Positions 45,347 through 52,212 of a DNA stretch of 64,000 nucleotides are shown piece after piece. Made by a program: the position numbers and the translations under genes. The notes beneath the pieces were generated by a model that saw only the letters and a list, made by a program, of their open reading frames with translations, had not been told where the DNA came from and did not search any database. Numbering within the stretch: position 1 is the stretch's first letter; every line of letters begins with the position of its first letter. The stretch is from Ruegeria halocynthiae (GTDB taxonomy: Bacteria > Pseudomonadota > Alphaproteobacteria > Rhodobacterales > Rhodobacteraceae), in assembly GCF_900106805.1 (NCBI RefSeq), contig NZ_FNNP01000001.1, forward strand, positions 248,001-312,000. The letters run 5' to 3'.

Positions 45347-45772
45347 TCAAGCATCAACAGTTTCGTGCAATGCTGCGCGCATCTTGCCGAAATGCTCGTC
45401 CCAGCCGTTGTCCAGCGCCAAGATCAGGCCAAAGGCTTCGGCTCCCTGGGGCAGCCCTTCGTGCAGCAGACCAAGGCGTGTGCCACCCGGGACTGGTACC
45501 AATGTCCATTTGACCACGCTCACGGCGTCGCCCATCGGCTTAACGGTGAATGTGTATTCTAAGTATTCTGGCCGCCGCGCCGCGCGTACTTCGCCCCAAA
45601 TCAGCAGATCACCGCTGTTTGTCCCGAACATTTCAAGCTTTTGCCCCGCTGCTAGGGGCTGCTCGGGCTTGTGAAACCATTCAGCCAGCCTGTCTGGTTC
45701 AATCAGATAGTCCCAAACCACGTCCGGCGTTGCACGGAGATAGATGGTTTTTTGCAAAACGGCGTCTGTCAT
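45347..45772 (-). CDS. SRPBCC / AHSA1-family protein
   Basis: A 141-residue START-like (AHSA1) domain. Typical stretches are IYLRATPDVVWDYLIEPDRL at the start and GGTRLGLLHEGLP near the end, the hydrophobic ligand pocket family. It overlaps the arsR stop by 4 bp (ATGA), making a common arsR-SRPBCC pair. Ligand and role are unknown. Confidence 0.88.
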   Translation of the reverse strand: MTDAVLQKTIYLRATPDVVWDYLIEPDRLAEWFHKPEQPLAAGQKLEMFGTNSGDLLIWGEVRAARRPEYLEYTFTVKPMGDAVSVVKWTLVPVPGGTRLGLLHEGLPQGAEAFGLILALDNGWDEHFGKMRAALHETVDA

Positions 45773-46089
45773 TTCTTGTTCCCTTCAATAGCTTTCTTCA
45801 GATTGGCAAGACGATCATCCCAGAACCGGTCAAAGTAGCTGAACCAGTCCAGAACCGGGGCCATCCCTTGTGGTTCAAGTCGATTGATGCGTTCCCGGCC
45901 TCTGGCTTCTATCGTGATCAGGCCGCCATCCGACAAAACAGTCAGGTGCTTCTTGACTGCCGCCCGTGTCATGTCGAAGCGCAATGTGAGTTGCGCGATG
46001 GTCATGTCTTGCACGGCCAGCATCTGCACGATGTCCCGTCGGGTAGGATCAGCAAGCGCCCGGAACGCGTTTTGGGTTTGTGAGTTCAT
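45769..46089 (-). CDS. ArsR-family transcriptional regulator
   Basis: A 106-residue winged-helix repressor (RALADPTRRDIVQMLAVQDM and the recognition helix LRFDMTRAAVKKHLTVLSD). There is no CVC metal-binding motif, so it probably senses something other than arsenic. It heads a two-gene unit with an SRPBCC protein. Two palindromes just upstream are candidate autoregulatory sites. Confidence 0.92.
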   Translation of the reverse strand: MNSQTQNAFRALADPTRRDIVQMLAVQDMTIAQLTLRFDMTRAAVKKHLTVLSDGGLITIEARGRERINRLEPQGMAPVLDWFSYFDRFWDDRLANLKKAIEGNKK

Positions 46090-46100
46090 GGGAGCTCCTT

Positions 46101-46144
46101 GTGATACGATTTGGTATCACATTAATGGGATACCTAATGGTATC
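46101..46144. promoter_or_regulatory. Tandem palindromes, candidate ArsR operators
   Basis: GTGATAC-N6-GTATCAC covers 46101-46120, a perfect 7-bp inverted repeat. GATACC-TAAT-GGTATC covers 46129-46144. The shared half-site is GATAC, and the centres are 26 bp apart. They sit 11 and 39 bp upstream of the arsR start. Binding by the ArsR is inferred from position. Confidence 0.65.
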
Positions 46145-46174
46145 ATGTCAAGTGCGAGCTCACACTTGATTTTT

Positions 46175-46189
46175 GTTCATGAATTGTTC
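46175..46189. promoter_or_regulatory. LexA (SOS) box upstream of mmcB
   Basis: GTTC-ATGAATT-GTTC matches the alphaproteobacterial SOS box GTTC-N7-GTTC exactly and ends 11 bp before the mmcB start, where LexA would block transcription. Known mmcB genes in Caulobacter are part of the SOS regulon, which supports the call. Confidence 0.8.
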
Positions 46190-46200
46190 ACATTCCCGGA

Positions 46201-46632
46201 ATGACACTGGATCTGCAGCCCGGACAAAAACTGGCCCGAGGTGTTTCTCGGCACCTTGCCACCCATGATTATGTTTCCATTGAGGAATTCGTGCCAACAA
46301 AAGGGCTGCGGGTCGATGTGATGGGACTTGGCCCGAAGGGTGAACTGTGGGTGATCGAGTGTAAATCCAGCCGGGCTGACTATCAGTCAGACTCTAAGTG
46401 GCAGGGCTATCTGGAGTGGTGCGATCGGTTCTTTTGGGCTGTTGATACCGATTTTCCAACCGATTTGTTGCCAGAAGATACAGGGCTGATCATCGCAGAC
46501 GCATATGATGCAGAGATCGTCCGTATGAGCCCGGAAAGCAAATTGGCTCCGGCAAGACGAAAGAAAATGGTTCAGAAATTTGCGGTGGATGCTGCGCGCC
46601 GGCTGCAGGCGTTACGCGATCCCCGGCTTTAG
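46201..46632 (+). CDS. mmcB: DNA repair protein MmcB
   Basis: A 143-residue putative endonuclease. The restriction-endonuclease-like core has EFVPTKGLRVDVMGLGPKG and WVIECKSSRADYQSD, with the D...ExK pattern of a metal-dependent nuclease, then WCDRFFWAVD. The Caulobacter orthologue contributes to mitomycin C resistance. ATG 46201 lies 12 bp past the SOS box, so expression is likely LexA-controlled. The gene end overlaps a small minus-strand gene by 4 bp. Confidence 0.92.
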   Translation: MTLDLQPGQKLARGVSRHLATHDYVSIEEFVPTKGLRVDVMGLGPKGELWVIECKSSRADYQSDSKWQGYLEWCDRFFWAVDTDFPTDLLPEDTGLIIADAYDAEIVRMSPESKLAPARRKKMVQKFAVDAARRLQALRDPRL

Positions 46633-46817
46633 CTGCTGACTGCCCGCGCTGCTTGCGCGGCGGCTCGGATTTCCTCGGCGATTTCTTCAGCCTCTTCCGG
46701 TTCGAAGTCCATCGGAATCTCAATGCCGACACCTTCAATGAACAGGCGCACCATACCCTGATCGGTTGGGCCGATCTGCAGGTTCGCTTCGATATCGCGT
46801 TCGGTGTTGATGCTCAT
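46629..46817 (-). CDS. Small acidic protein, unknown function
   Basis: A 62-residue protein starting at ATG 46817 behind GGAGGCACAA. It is acidic, with EPEEAEEIAEEIRAAAQAAR forming a likely helix at the C-terminus, and resembles a small conserved protein of Rhodobacteraceae, but I cannot name the family with confidence. It ends over the last codon of mmcB on the other strand. Confidence 0.65.
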   Translation of the reverse strand: MSINTERDIEANLQIGPTDQGMVRLFIEGVGIEIPMDFEPEEAEEIAEEIRAAAQAARAVSS

Positions 46818-46895
46818 TTGTGCCTCCGGGAAATGCGCCTTGGTGCTAACGTGCAACGGGTTGAGAATCAAGCAGGCTATGGGGTCAGATAAGGA

Positions 46896-47378
46896 ATGGA
46901 TGACATCACCCTCAGACCTTTTCGTGCAGACGACGCCTCATGGCTGGTGGAACGTCACGGCACGCTTTACGCCCGGGATGAGGGGTTCGATGAAACATTC
47001 GCCCCATTGGTGGCGAGAATCCTTGAGGATTTCATTGCGGCCCATGACCCGGAACGCGAATGCGGCTGGATTGCCGAGCGCGCTGGCAAGCGACTGGGAA
47101 GTATATTCTGCGTCACGCAGGACGATCAAACGGCTAAGCTGCGCTTGTTCTTACTGGTGCCCGAAGCGCGTGGGCTAAAGCTGGGCAAGCGGTTACTGAC
47201 TACCTGTATGAGCTTTGCACGCGAGGCGGGGTATCGCGAAATGGCGCTTTGGACTCATGAAAGCCACGCCGCGGCCTGTGGGCTGTACCGCTCATTTGGA
47301 TGGCAGCTTACAGGCAGCAAGCCGGTGCATTCTTTTGGGGTCGATCTGGTGGAACAAAGCTGGCGAATTCGTCTTTAA
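46896..47378 (+). CDS. GNAT-family acetyltransferase
   Basis: A 160-residue GNAT protein. The acetyl-CoA site motif LFLLVPEARGLKLGKRLLTT (around 87-106) and the later ALWTHESHAAACGLYRSFGW are characteristic. The substrate is unknown. ATG 46896 follows AAGGA. It is divergent from the small acidic protein gene. Confidence 0.9.
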   Translation: MDDITLRPFRADDASWLVERHGTLYARDEGFDETFAPLVARILEDFIAAHDPERECGWIAERAGKRLGSIFCVTQDDQTAKLRLFLLVPEARGLKLGKRLLTTCMSFAREAGYREMALWTHESHAAACGLYRSFGWQLTGSKPVHSFGVDLVEQSWRIRL

Positions 47379-47425
47379 TCCCCTTGCAATCCGCGCACGC
47401 CTTCGCTAAATCGCCACTCACGAGT

Positions 47426-47502
47426 GCCGCCTTAGCTCAGTAGGTTAGAGCGCTGGATTGTGGATCCAGAGGTCCCCTGTTCAAGCCAGGGAGGCGGTAC
47501 CA
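47426..47502 (+). tRNA. tRNA-His (GUG)
   Basis: A full cloverleaf with encoded CCA. The anticodon arm CTGGA-TTGTGGA-TCCAG gives GTG (His). The acceptor is GCCGCCT/AGGCGGT with G1-U72. The base before position 1 is T, and the discriminator is A73, so no G-1 is encoded. This matches the unusual tRNA-His known from many alphaproteobacteria. Confidence 0.97.
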
Positions 47503-47591
47503 TTCCCCCGGACTTGAACCGATAGCCGAAAGAGATCGCAGGGTTGATCCGGTGCTTGCCATGAACCGCATTCTGAAGGTGTAGTTAAGAC

Positions 47592-48611
47592 ATGCCGGAC
47601 GCCAAGATTTCAGAAATCCGCACTGCCGCACGCCTGTCTGTTGCGCCCATGATGGATTGGACGGATCGCCATTGCAGGTATTTGCATCGCCTTCTGAGTT
47701 CGCAATCGCTGTTGTATACAGAGATGGTGACTGCACCTGCCCTTGTGCGGGGTGGGGCGTTGCATCTGTTGGAGCACAACTCGCAGGAACATCCTGTCGC
47801 GCTGCAGCTTGGGGGGTCGGACCCGTGCGAGTTGGCGCAGGCTGCAGAGATGGGCGCAAGTGCAGGCTATGATGAGATCAACCTGAATTGCGGATGCCCG
47901 TCTGACCGCGTGCAATCGGGAACGTTCGGCGCGGTATTGATGCGTGAACCTGCGCGTGTTGCTGAGTGCATTGCTGCAATGCAAGAGGCGGTGGAAGTCG
48001 AGGTTACGCTGAAGTGCCGCATAGGCGTAGATGAGCAAGAGCCCGAAGAAGTGCTGCCTGCGTTTTTGAAACAGATCAGTGCGGCAGGATGTCAACGCGT
48101 GACGATCCATGCGCGAAAAGCGTGGCTGCAAGGGTTAAGCCCTAAGGAAAACAGGGACATCCCGCCGCTGGATTATGATCTGGTGCATCGGATGAAGGCA
48201 GAGTTTCCGGACCTCCACATCTCGATCAACGGTGGGATAACCACGCTGGCTCAGGCGCAGGAGCATCTGGAGGCAGGACTTGATGGAGTTATGATCGGGC
48301 GCGCGGCTTACCACCAGCCGACGGATATTCTGGCTGGAGCCGATCCATTGATTTTTGGAACGGGCGCGGTTGCCGAGCCAATTGAAGTGGTGCAAAAAAT
48401 GCTGCCTTATGTTGATGCGCACCTTGCTGACGGCGGGCGTTTGCACCAGATCACCCGGCATATGCTGGGTCTGTTTGCCGGACGCCCCGGCGCACGCGGT
48501 TGGCGCCGGATACTGTCTGAGGGTGCGGTGCGCGATCATGCAGGACCCGAGGTGATTCTGCAGGCGCTGAATTCGATCGCATCGAACGCACCGACAGAGC
48601 AGGCGGTTTGA
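47592..48611 (+). CDS. dusA: tRNA-dihydrouridine synthase A (DusA type)
   Basis: A 339-residue flavoenzyme that reduces uridines in tRNA. The motif LSVAPMMDWTDRHCRYLHR, the catalytic-cysteine region INLNCGCPSDRVQSG and RVTIHARKAWLQGLSPKENR, with the FMN-site GLDGVMIGRAAYHQP, are characteristic of the DusA group. It lies directly after tRNA-His. ATG 47592 has weak ribosome-site support. Confidence 0.93.
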   Translation: MPDAKISEIRTAARLSVAPMMDWTDRHCRYLHRLLSSQSLLYTEMVTAPALVRGGALHLLEHNSQEHPVALQLGGSDPCELAQAAEMGASAGYDEINLNCGCPSDRVQSGTFGAVLMREPARVAECIAAMQEAVEVEVTLKCRIGVDEQEPEEVLPAFLKQISAAGCQRVTIHARKAWLQGLSPKENRDIPPLDYDLVHRMKAEFPDLHISINGGITTLAQAQEHLEAGLDGVMIGRAAYHQPTDILAGADPLIFGTGAVAEPIEVVQKMLPYVDAHLADGGRLHQITRHMLGLFAGRPGARGWRRILSEGAVRDHAGPEVILQALNSIASNAPTEQAV

Positions 48612-48636
48612 TGCGGCCTATGGCCGGTATGGGGGA

Positions 48637-49464
48637 ATGATGCCCGAAACAATGTTGCTGGCCCAGATGCTGGGTCTTTTGCTTGTGATCGGCGCTTTGG
48701 CCGGTGTTCTGGCCGGGCTGCTGGGCGTCGGCGGTGGTATCGTACTGGTGCCCGCGTTTTTCTACGCATTTCAGACGCTTGGCTATGGCGGCCCTCAGCT
48801 GATGCAACTGTGTCTGGCGACGTCTTTGGCAACAATTATCGTCACCTCAATCCGTTCGGTACTGAGCCACAACAAAAAAGGTGCGGTCGACTGGGATGTT
48901 CTGCGGAAATGGGGACCCGGCATCGCAGTTGGCGCAGTTATCGGAGTAATGGTGGCTTCGGCGCTGAAGACCGAATTTTTGCAGGCCCTGTTTGGCGTCC
49001 TTGGCATGGTTATCGGGGTCTATCTGGGATTGGGTAATTCCGAATGGCGATTGGGTGATGTGATGCCCAAGGGCTTGCGCCGGTTGGCATTATCGCCTTC
49101 GGTCGGATTCCTCTCGGTCCTGATGGGGATTGGTGGGGGCAGCTTCGGTGTTCCACTTATGAGCCTCTATAACATCCCGATCCACCGCGCGGTTGCGACT
49201 GCGGCGGGCTTTGGTGTGATCATCGCAGTTCCGTCAGTACTTGGATTTCTGTTTTTCAACATTGCTCCTGAACACCGCCCGCCATTTACGATTGGCGCAG
49301 TGAACCTTGTGGCGTTCAGCATTGTGGTAGCGATGACCATGATCACGGCTCCATGGGGGGTGAAACTGGCCCATGCGATGGACCCGAAGCCATTGAAACG
49401 AGTCTTCGCGGTGTTTCTGACGCTGGTGGCGCTGAACATGCTGCGCAAGGCACTGGGATGGTAG
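48637..49464 (+). CDS. Sulfite exporter TauE/SafE family protein
   Basis: A 275-residue membrane protein with about eight segments. The glycine-rich N-terminal motif GLLGVGGGIVLVPAF and its repeat SVLMGIGGGSFGVPL in the second half are typical of the family. Members export sulfite or other anions, and a DHPS-degrading cell needs sulfite handling, but the gene is 40 kb from suyAB, so the substrate is not established. It overlaps the next gene by 7 bp. Confidence 0.9.
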   Translation: MMPETMLLAQMLGLLLVIGALAGVLAGLLGVGGGIVLVPAFFYAFQTLGYGGPQLMQLCLATSLATIIVTSIRSVLSHNKKGAVDWDVLRKWGPGIAVGAVIGVMVASALKTEFLQALFGVLGMVIGVYLGLGNSEWRLGDVMPKGLRRLALSPSVGFLSVLMGIGGGSFGVPLMSLYNIPIHRAVATAAGFGVIIAVPSVLGFLFFNIAPEHRPPFTIGAVNLVAFSIVVAMTMITAPWGVKLAHAMDPKPLKRVFAVFLTLVALNMLRKALGW

Positions 49465-50243
49465 CGTCCTTTCACGACAGAGGTTGGGCCAAGTTTAACT
49501 ACGACGCGGTACTGGCTGATTGGGTGGCGCAGGTTCTGCCAGCGGCCAGGAGCGCGGTGAGCGACCCGAACCATGCGCTGTGGCACGATTGCGAGGGGAC
49601 CTGGTTCATCGGTGTCGATGCCTTGCAGAACGATACGCTGGGCAGGGTGGGGGATTCAGCAGTGTTGTCGGGCGAGGCGTTCCATTTCGCGCAACAGCAG
49701 TTCGGACCGATTGGCCTGCACAAAGCGCAGGTGTCGGTAATTTACCCGGGCTACCCACAACCCCGGCGCGGCGAAAACAAAGTCGCTGCCCTATACCGCT
49801 CCAACCGGGATGCTGCGCATGTGGATGGTTTGAAACCAGTGGGCCCGGACCGGCGGCGCCGCGTGGATGAGCCACATGCCTGGGTATTGGGTATCCCGCT
49901 GACCGAGGCCTCTGCCGATGCGTCGCCGATGGTGGTTTGGGATGGCAGTCATAAGGTATTAGGCGAGGCGTTCCGGCAGGCGCTGGACGACGTACCCCAG
50001 AATATGTGGGGCCAGATCGACATCACCGATATCTATAAGGCTGCGCGACGCGAGGTGTTTCAAACCTGTCCGCGTTTCGAATTGTATGCTCGACCGGGTG
50101 AGGCCTATCTAATGCATCGCCATTGCCTGCACGGTGTTGCGCCCTGGGGTCCAGATGCCAGCGCAGAGCCGGATGGACGTATGATTGCCTATTTTCGCCC
50201 CGAGCTGCCGGGTGGTGTGGCGCAATGGATCGAATCCCCATAA
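49458..50243 (+). CDS. Putative Fe(II)/2-oxoglutarate-type oxygenase
   Basis: A 261-residue protein. The HxD...H arrangement of the double-stranded beta-helix oxygenases is visible: His121-Val-Asp123, distal His225 in RHCLHGVAPWG and Arg241. The overall resemblance is to phytanoyl-CoA-dioxygenase-like proteins, but no family was recognised with certainty. ATG 49458 overlaps the TauE/SafE stop; a longer frame from 49353 runs through that gene and was rejected. Possible loss of activity cannot be judged without alignment. Confidence 0.65.
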   Translation: MVASFHDRGWAKFNYDAVLADWVAQVLPAARSAVSDPNHALWHDCEGTWFIGVDALQNDTLGRVGDSAVLSGEAFHFAQQQFGPIGLHKAQVSVIYPGYPQPRRGENKVAALYRSNRDAAHVDGLKPVGPDRRRRVDEPHAWVLGIPLTEASADASPMVVWDGSHKVLGEAFRQALDDVPQNMWGQIDITDIYKAARREVFQTCPRFELYARPGEAYLMHRHCLHGVAPWGPDASAEPDGRMIAYFRPELPGGVAQWIESP

Positions 50244-50279
50244 CCTCCTGCCATTAATTGGATTTGGAGGATGAGTTCG

Positions 50280-51008
50280 ATGATTACGGTCCACACAAAC
50301 TCTGACGGCGCCCTGATTGAGGTGGAGCTTTCGGGTGAGGTGACAAGCGCAGATTATGCTGCGACGCTGGTGCCGGCAATTGAGGCCGCACTTGCAGATC
50401 ACGACTCGGTGCGCCTGCTGGCGATCGCAACGCCCGAGTTCAAGGGATACGATCTTGGCGCCGCATGGTCTGACACCAAGCTGGGGCTCAGCCACTGGCG
50501 TGGGTTTGACCGGATTGGTGTCGTTGCCGATCAGGGGTGGGTTCAAACCAGTATCCGTCTGGCGGCACCTATTCTTCCCTGTCCCGTTCAGGTTTTTGGA
50601 ATGGATGAGGTGGAAGAGGCTCGACGTTGGATACGTGAATCTCTGGGGGCGATCCACGTCACCGATCTGGGCGGTCCCTGCGTGCAGATCAGGCTTATGG
50701 GTAAACTGGATTCAGAGGAATATAAACAGGCGCAATCCGATCTCGATGCGCTCTTGCACGAGCGTGATGGATTTCGCCTGCTGATTGACCTGCGTGAATT
50801 CGATGGCTGGCAGGGTCTAACGGCGATGGCGGCGCATTTTCGGCTTGCGGCTGGCCATATCGGAATGCTTGATCGCGCCGCGATTGTCGGGGACAAGTCC
50901 TGGCAAAAGATGGCGCAGCGTATGGCCAGTCATGTTCTGGGAACCCGTACGCAATTCTTCCCGGCAGAGGAATATGACAACGCCAAAGCTTGGCTTTCCG
51001 CTGGCTAG
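50280..51008 (+). CDS. Double SpoIIAA-like (STAS-related) protein
   Basis: A 242-residue protein of two similar halves (about 1-115 and 125-242), each with a SpoIIAA-like pattern ending in a FGMDEVEEARRWI or FPAEEYDNAKAWL helix. Such proteins are often annotated SpoIIAA-like and resemble STAS anti-anti-sigma folds, but no conserved phosphorylatable Ser motif was identified. ATG 50280 was preferred to ATG 50271 because GGAGG lies at the proper distance. Confidence 0.8.
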   Translation: MITVHTNSDGALIEVELSGEVTSADYAATLVPAIEAALADHDSVRLLAIATPEFKGYDLGAAWSDTKLGLSHWRGFDRIGVVADQGWVQTSIRLAAPILPCPVQVFGMDEVEEARRWIRESLGAIHVTDLGGPCVQIRLMGKLDSEEYKQAQSDLDALLHERDGFRLLIDLREFDGWQGLTAMAAHFRLAAGHIGMLDRAAIVGDKSWQKMAQRMASHVLGTRTQFFPAEEYDNAKAWLSAG

Positions 51009-51110
51009 TGTTCGTGGCTTATTTCACCTGGAAACAATGGGTTGCGTGGCGTTGTTATTGTCTTTTTTATGGGTGACGCAACGGAATGTAATCTGCGATT
51101 GGCGTTTTTA

Positions 51111-51138
51111 TTGACTGATTGATCAAATAATTTAAAAC
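51111..51138 (+). promoter_or_regulatory. Candidate sigma-70 promoter for structured RNA
   Basis: TTGACT (51111-51116) and TAAAAC (51133-51138), spaced 16 bp, lie about 45 bp upstream of the hairpin element. Match to consensus is moderate, and the stretch is AT-rich between two GC-rich genes. Confidence 0.35.
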
Positions 51139-51183
51139 GTTCTCATCCCTCCCGCATTGTAAGGGATAGGGACTAAACTGTTC

Positions 51184-51270
51184 CGCGCCGCTGTGGGCTA
51201 CCACTCACTCAAACTACAATTCCCGGCTCTTCTACCCCCTCAGAGCCGGGAACTGATCCACGGCGGCGCG
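51184..51270. ncRNA. Candidate structured RNA (long double-helix hairpin)
   Basis: The outer arms CGCGCCGCTGTGG (51184-51196) and CCACGGCGGCGCG (51258-51270) pair over 13 bp with one G-U. Inside, TTCCCGGCTCT (51220-51230) and AGAGCCGGGAA (51242-51252) pair over 11 bp. The left internal loop is 23 nt and the right one 5 nt. Both helices are read on either strand; a plus-strand transcript is drawn from the promoter-like motif. It is not a known RNA family to me. It could be a small RNA, the leader of the short gene at 51290, or a protein-binding DNA structure. Confidence 0.55.
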
Positions 51271-51289
51271 TATGCAATTTGGAAGGGCC

Positions 51290-51490
51290 ATGACACTCCG
51301 CTCTGTCTTGAGGCGCATGATATTCAGGAAAAGCCTGAACCAGCCCGAAAACCCGAATAATTACGAAGAGGTTCGCCAGCGACCGACTTGCCCGGCCACC
51401 CAGACCGAGCTGGTGGAACTGTTTGGGGCAGAACTGCGGGAACATGATTTGCTGCGCGATGCAACACAATCCAGGACGCCCAAACCCTGA
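51290..51490 (+). CDS. Possible small protein downstream of the structured element
   Basis: A 66-residue open frame beginning ATG 51290 with GGAAGG nearby (short spacing). The sequence starts MTLRSVLRRMIFRKSLNQ, a basic helix-like segment, and ends acidic. It converges with the DUF1289 gene, 6 bp from its end. No family recognised. It might be real or a chance frame; the hairpin upstream could be its leader. Confidence 0.35.
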   Translation: MTLRSVLRRMIFRKSLNQPENPNNYEEVRQRPTCPATQTELVELFGAELREHDLLRDATQSRTPKP

Positions 51491-51496
51491 ACCTTG

Positions 51497-51730
51497 TCAG
51501 GAACCGTTCAGGCGCGCCGCACGTCCTCCGCGACGCTGGGTCAGGCGGGGCTTGCGATCCGGGAGCTCCTGCATGATCTCGGCCCGTTCACTGCTGTCCA
51601 TTCTGGACCAACGAGAGATCTCGTCAATCGTGCGAAAACAGCCGGTGCAAATTCGCTCGGTCGGGTGAACGACGCAGATCTGGACACAAGGGCTTTCCAC
51701 CTCGTCCCGGTTCCAAACCATATTCGTCAT
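51497..51730 (-). CDS. DUF1289 domain protein
   Basis: A small protein of 77 residues from ATG 51730 (a TTG at 51751 and ATG 51721 are alternatives). The DUF1289 cysteine pattern SPCVQICVVHP and RICTGCFRTIDEISRW is complete and suggests an iron-sulfur or metal-binding domain of about 55 residues. It follows ruvX on the minus strand, an order common in this group. Function unknown. Confidence 0.85.
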   Translation of the reverse strand: MTNMVWNRDEVESPCVQICVVHPTERICTGCFRTIDEISRWSRMDSSERAEIMQELPDRKPRLTQRRGGRAARLNGS

Positions 51731-51747
51731 AAGTGTTTTCCGATCCG

Positions 51748-52212
51748 TCAAATAAAGCGCAACCTATCCAGCGCCCCCTGCAGGATATAACCAGCCGCAA
51801 CGTGATCTATAACCTGTCCGCGACGCTTTCGTGTCGTATCCGCCTCAAGCAGGGCCTTTTCGGCGGCGACCGTGCTTAACCGTTCGTCCCAGAAGCCGAT
51901 CGGCAAATCGGTCAGCCGCATCAAATTTCGCGCAAAAGCACGGGTTGATTGGCATCTCGGGCCTTCGCTGCCATCCATATTGCGAGGCAGACCAAGAACA
52001 ATTCCGCCGATCTCACGGTCGGTCACGATTTCTATCAAACGGGCGGAATCCAGCGTAAATTTCTTGCGCCGGACTGTTTCCAGCGGGGTGGCGACGCCGC
52101 GCATCCGGTCCGATACCGCAACGCCGATGGTTTTTTCCCCCAGATCCAATCCCATGAGTGCTGATATGGGCTGCAATGCGGATGCAAATTCCTCGAACGC
52201 GTCATGGATCAT
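51748..52212 (-). CDS. ruvX: Putative Holliday junction resolvase RuvX (YqgF family)
   Basis: A 154-residue YqgF/RuvX nuclease. The conserved LMGLDLGEKTIGVAVSD contains the catalytic Asp (about residue 21), and GLPRNMDGSEGPRCQ and FWDERLSTVAAEKALLE supply the remaining motifs. It takes part in pre-16S rRNA maturation and perhaps recombination. It overlaps ccmI by 4 bp (ATGA). Confidence 0.94.
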   Translation of the reverse strand: MIHDAFEEFASALQPISALMGLDLGEKTIGVAVSDRMRGVATPLETVRRKKFTLDSARLIEIVTDREIGGIVLGLPRNMDGSEGPRCQSTRAFARNLMRLTDLPIGFWDERLSTVAAEKALLEADTTRKRRGQVIDHVAAGYILQGALDRLRFI

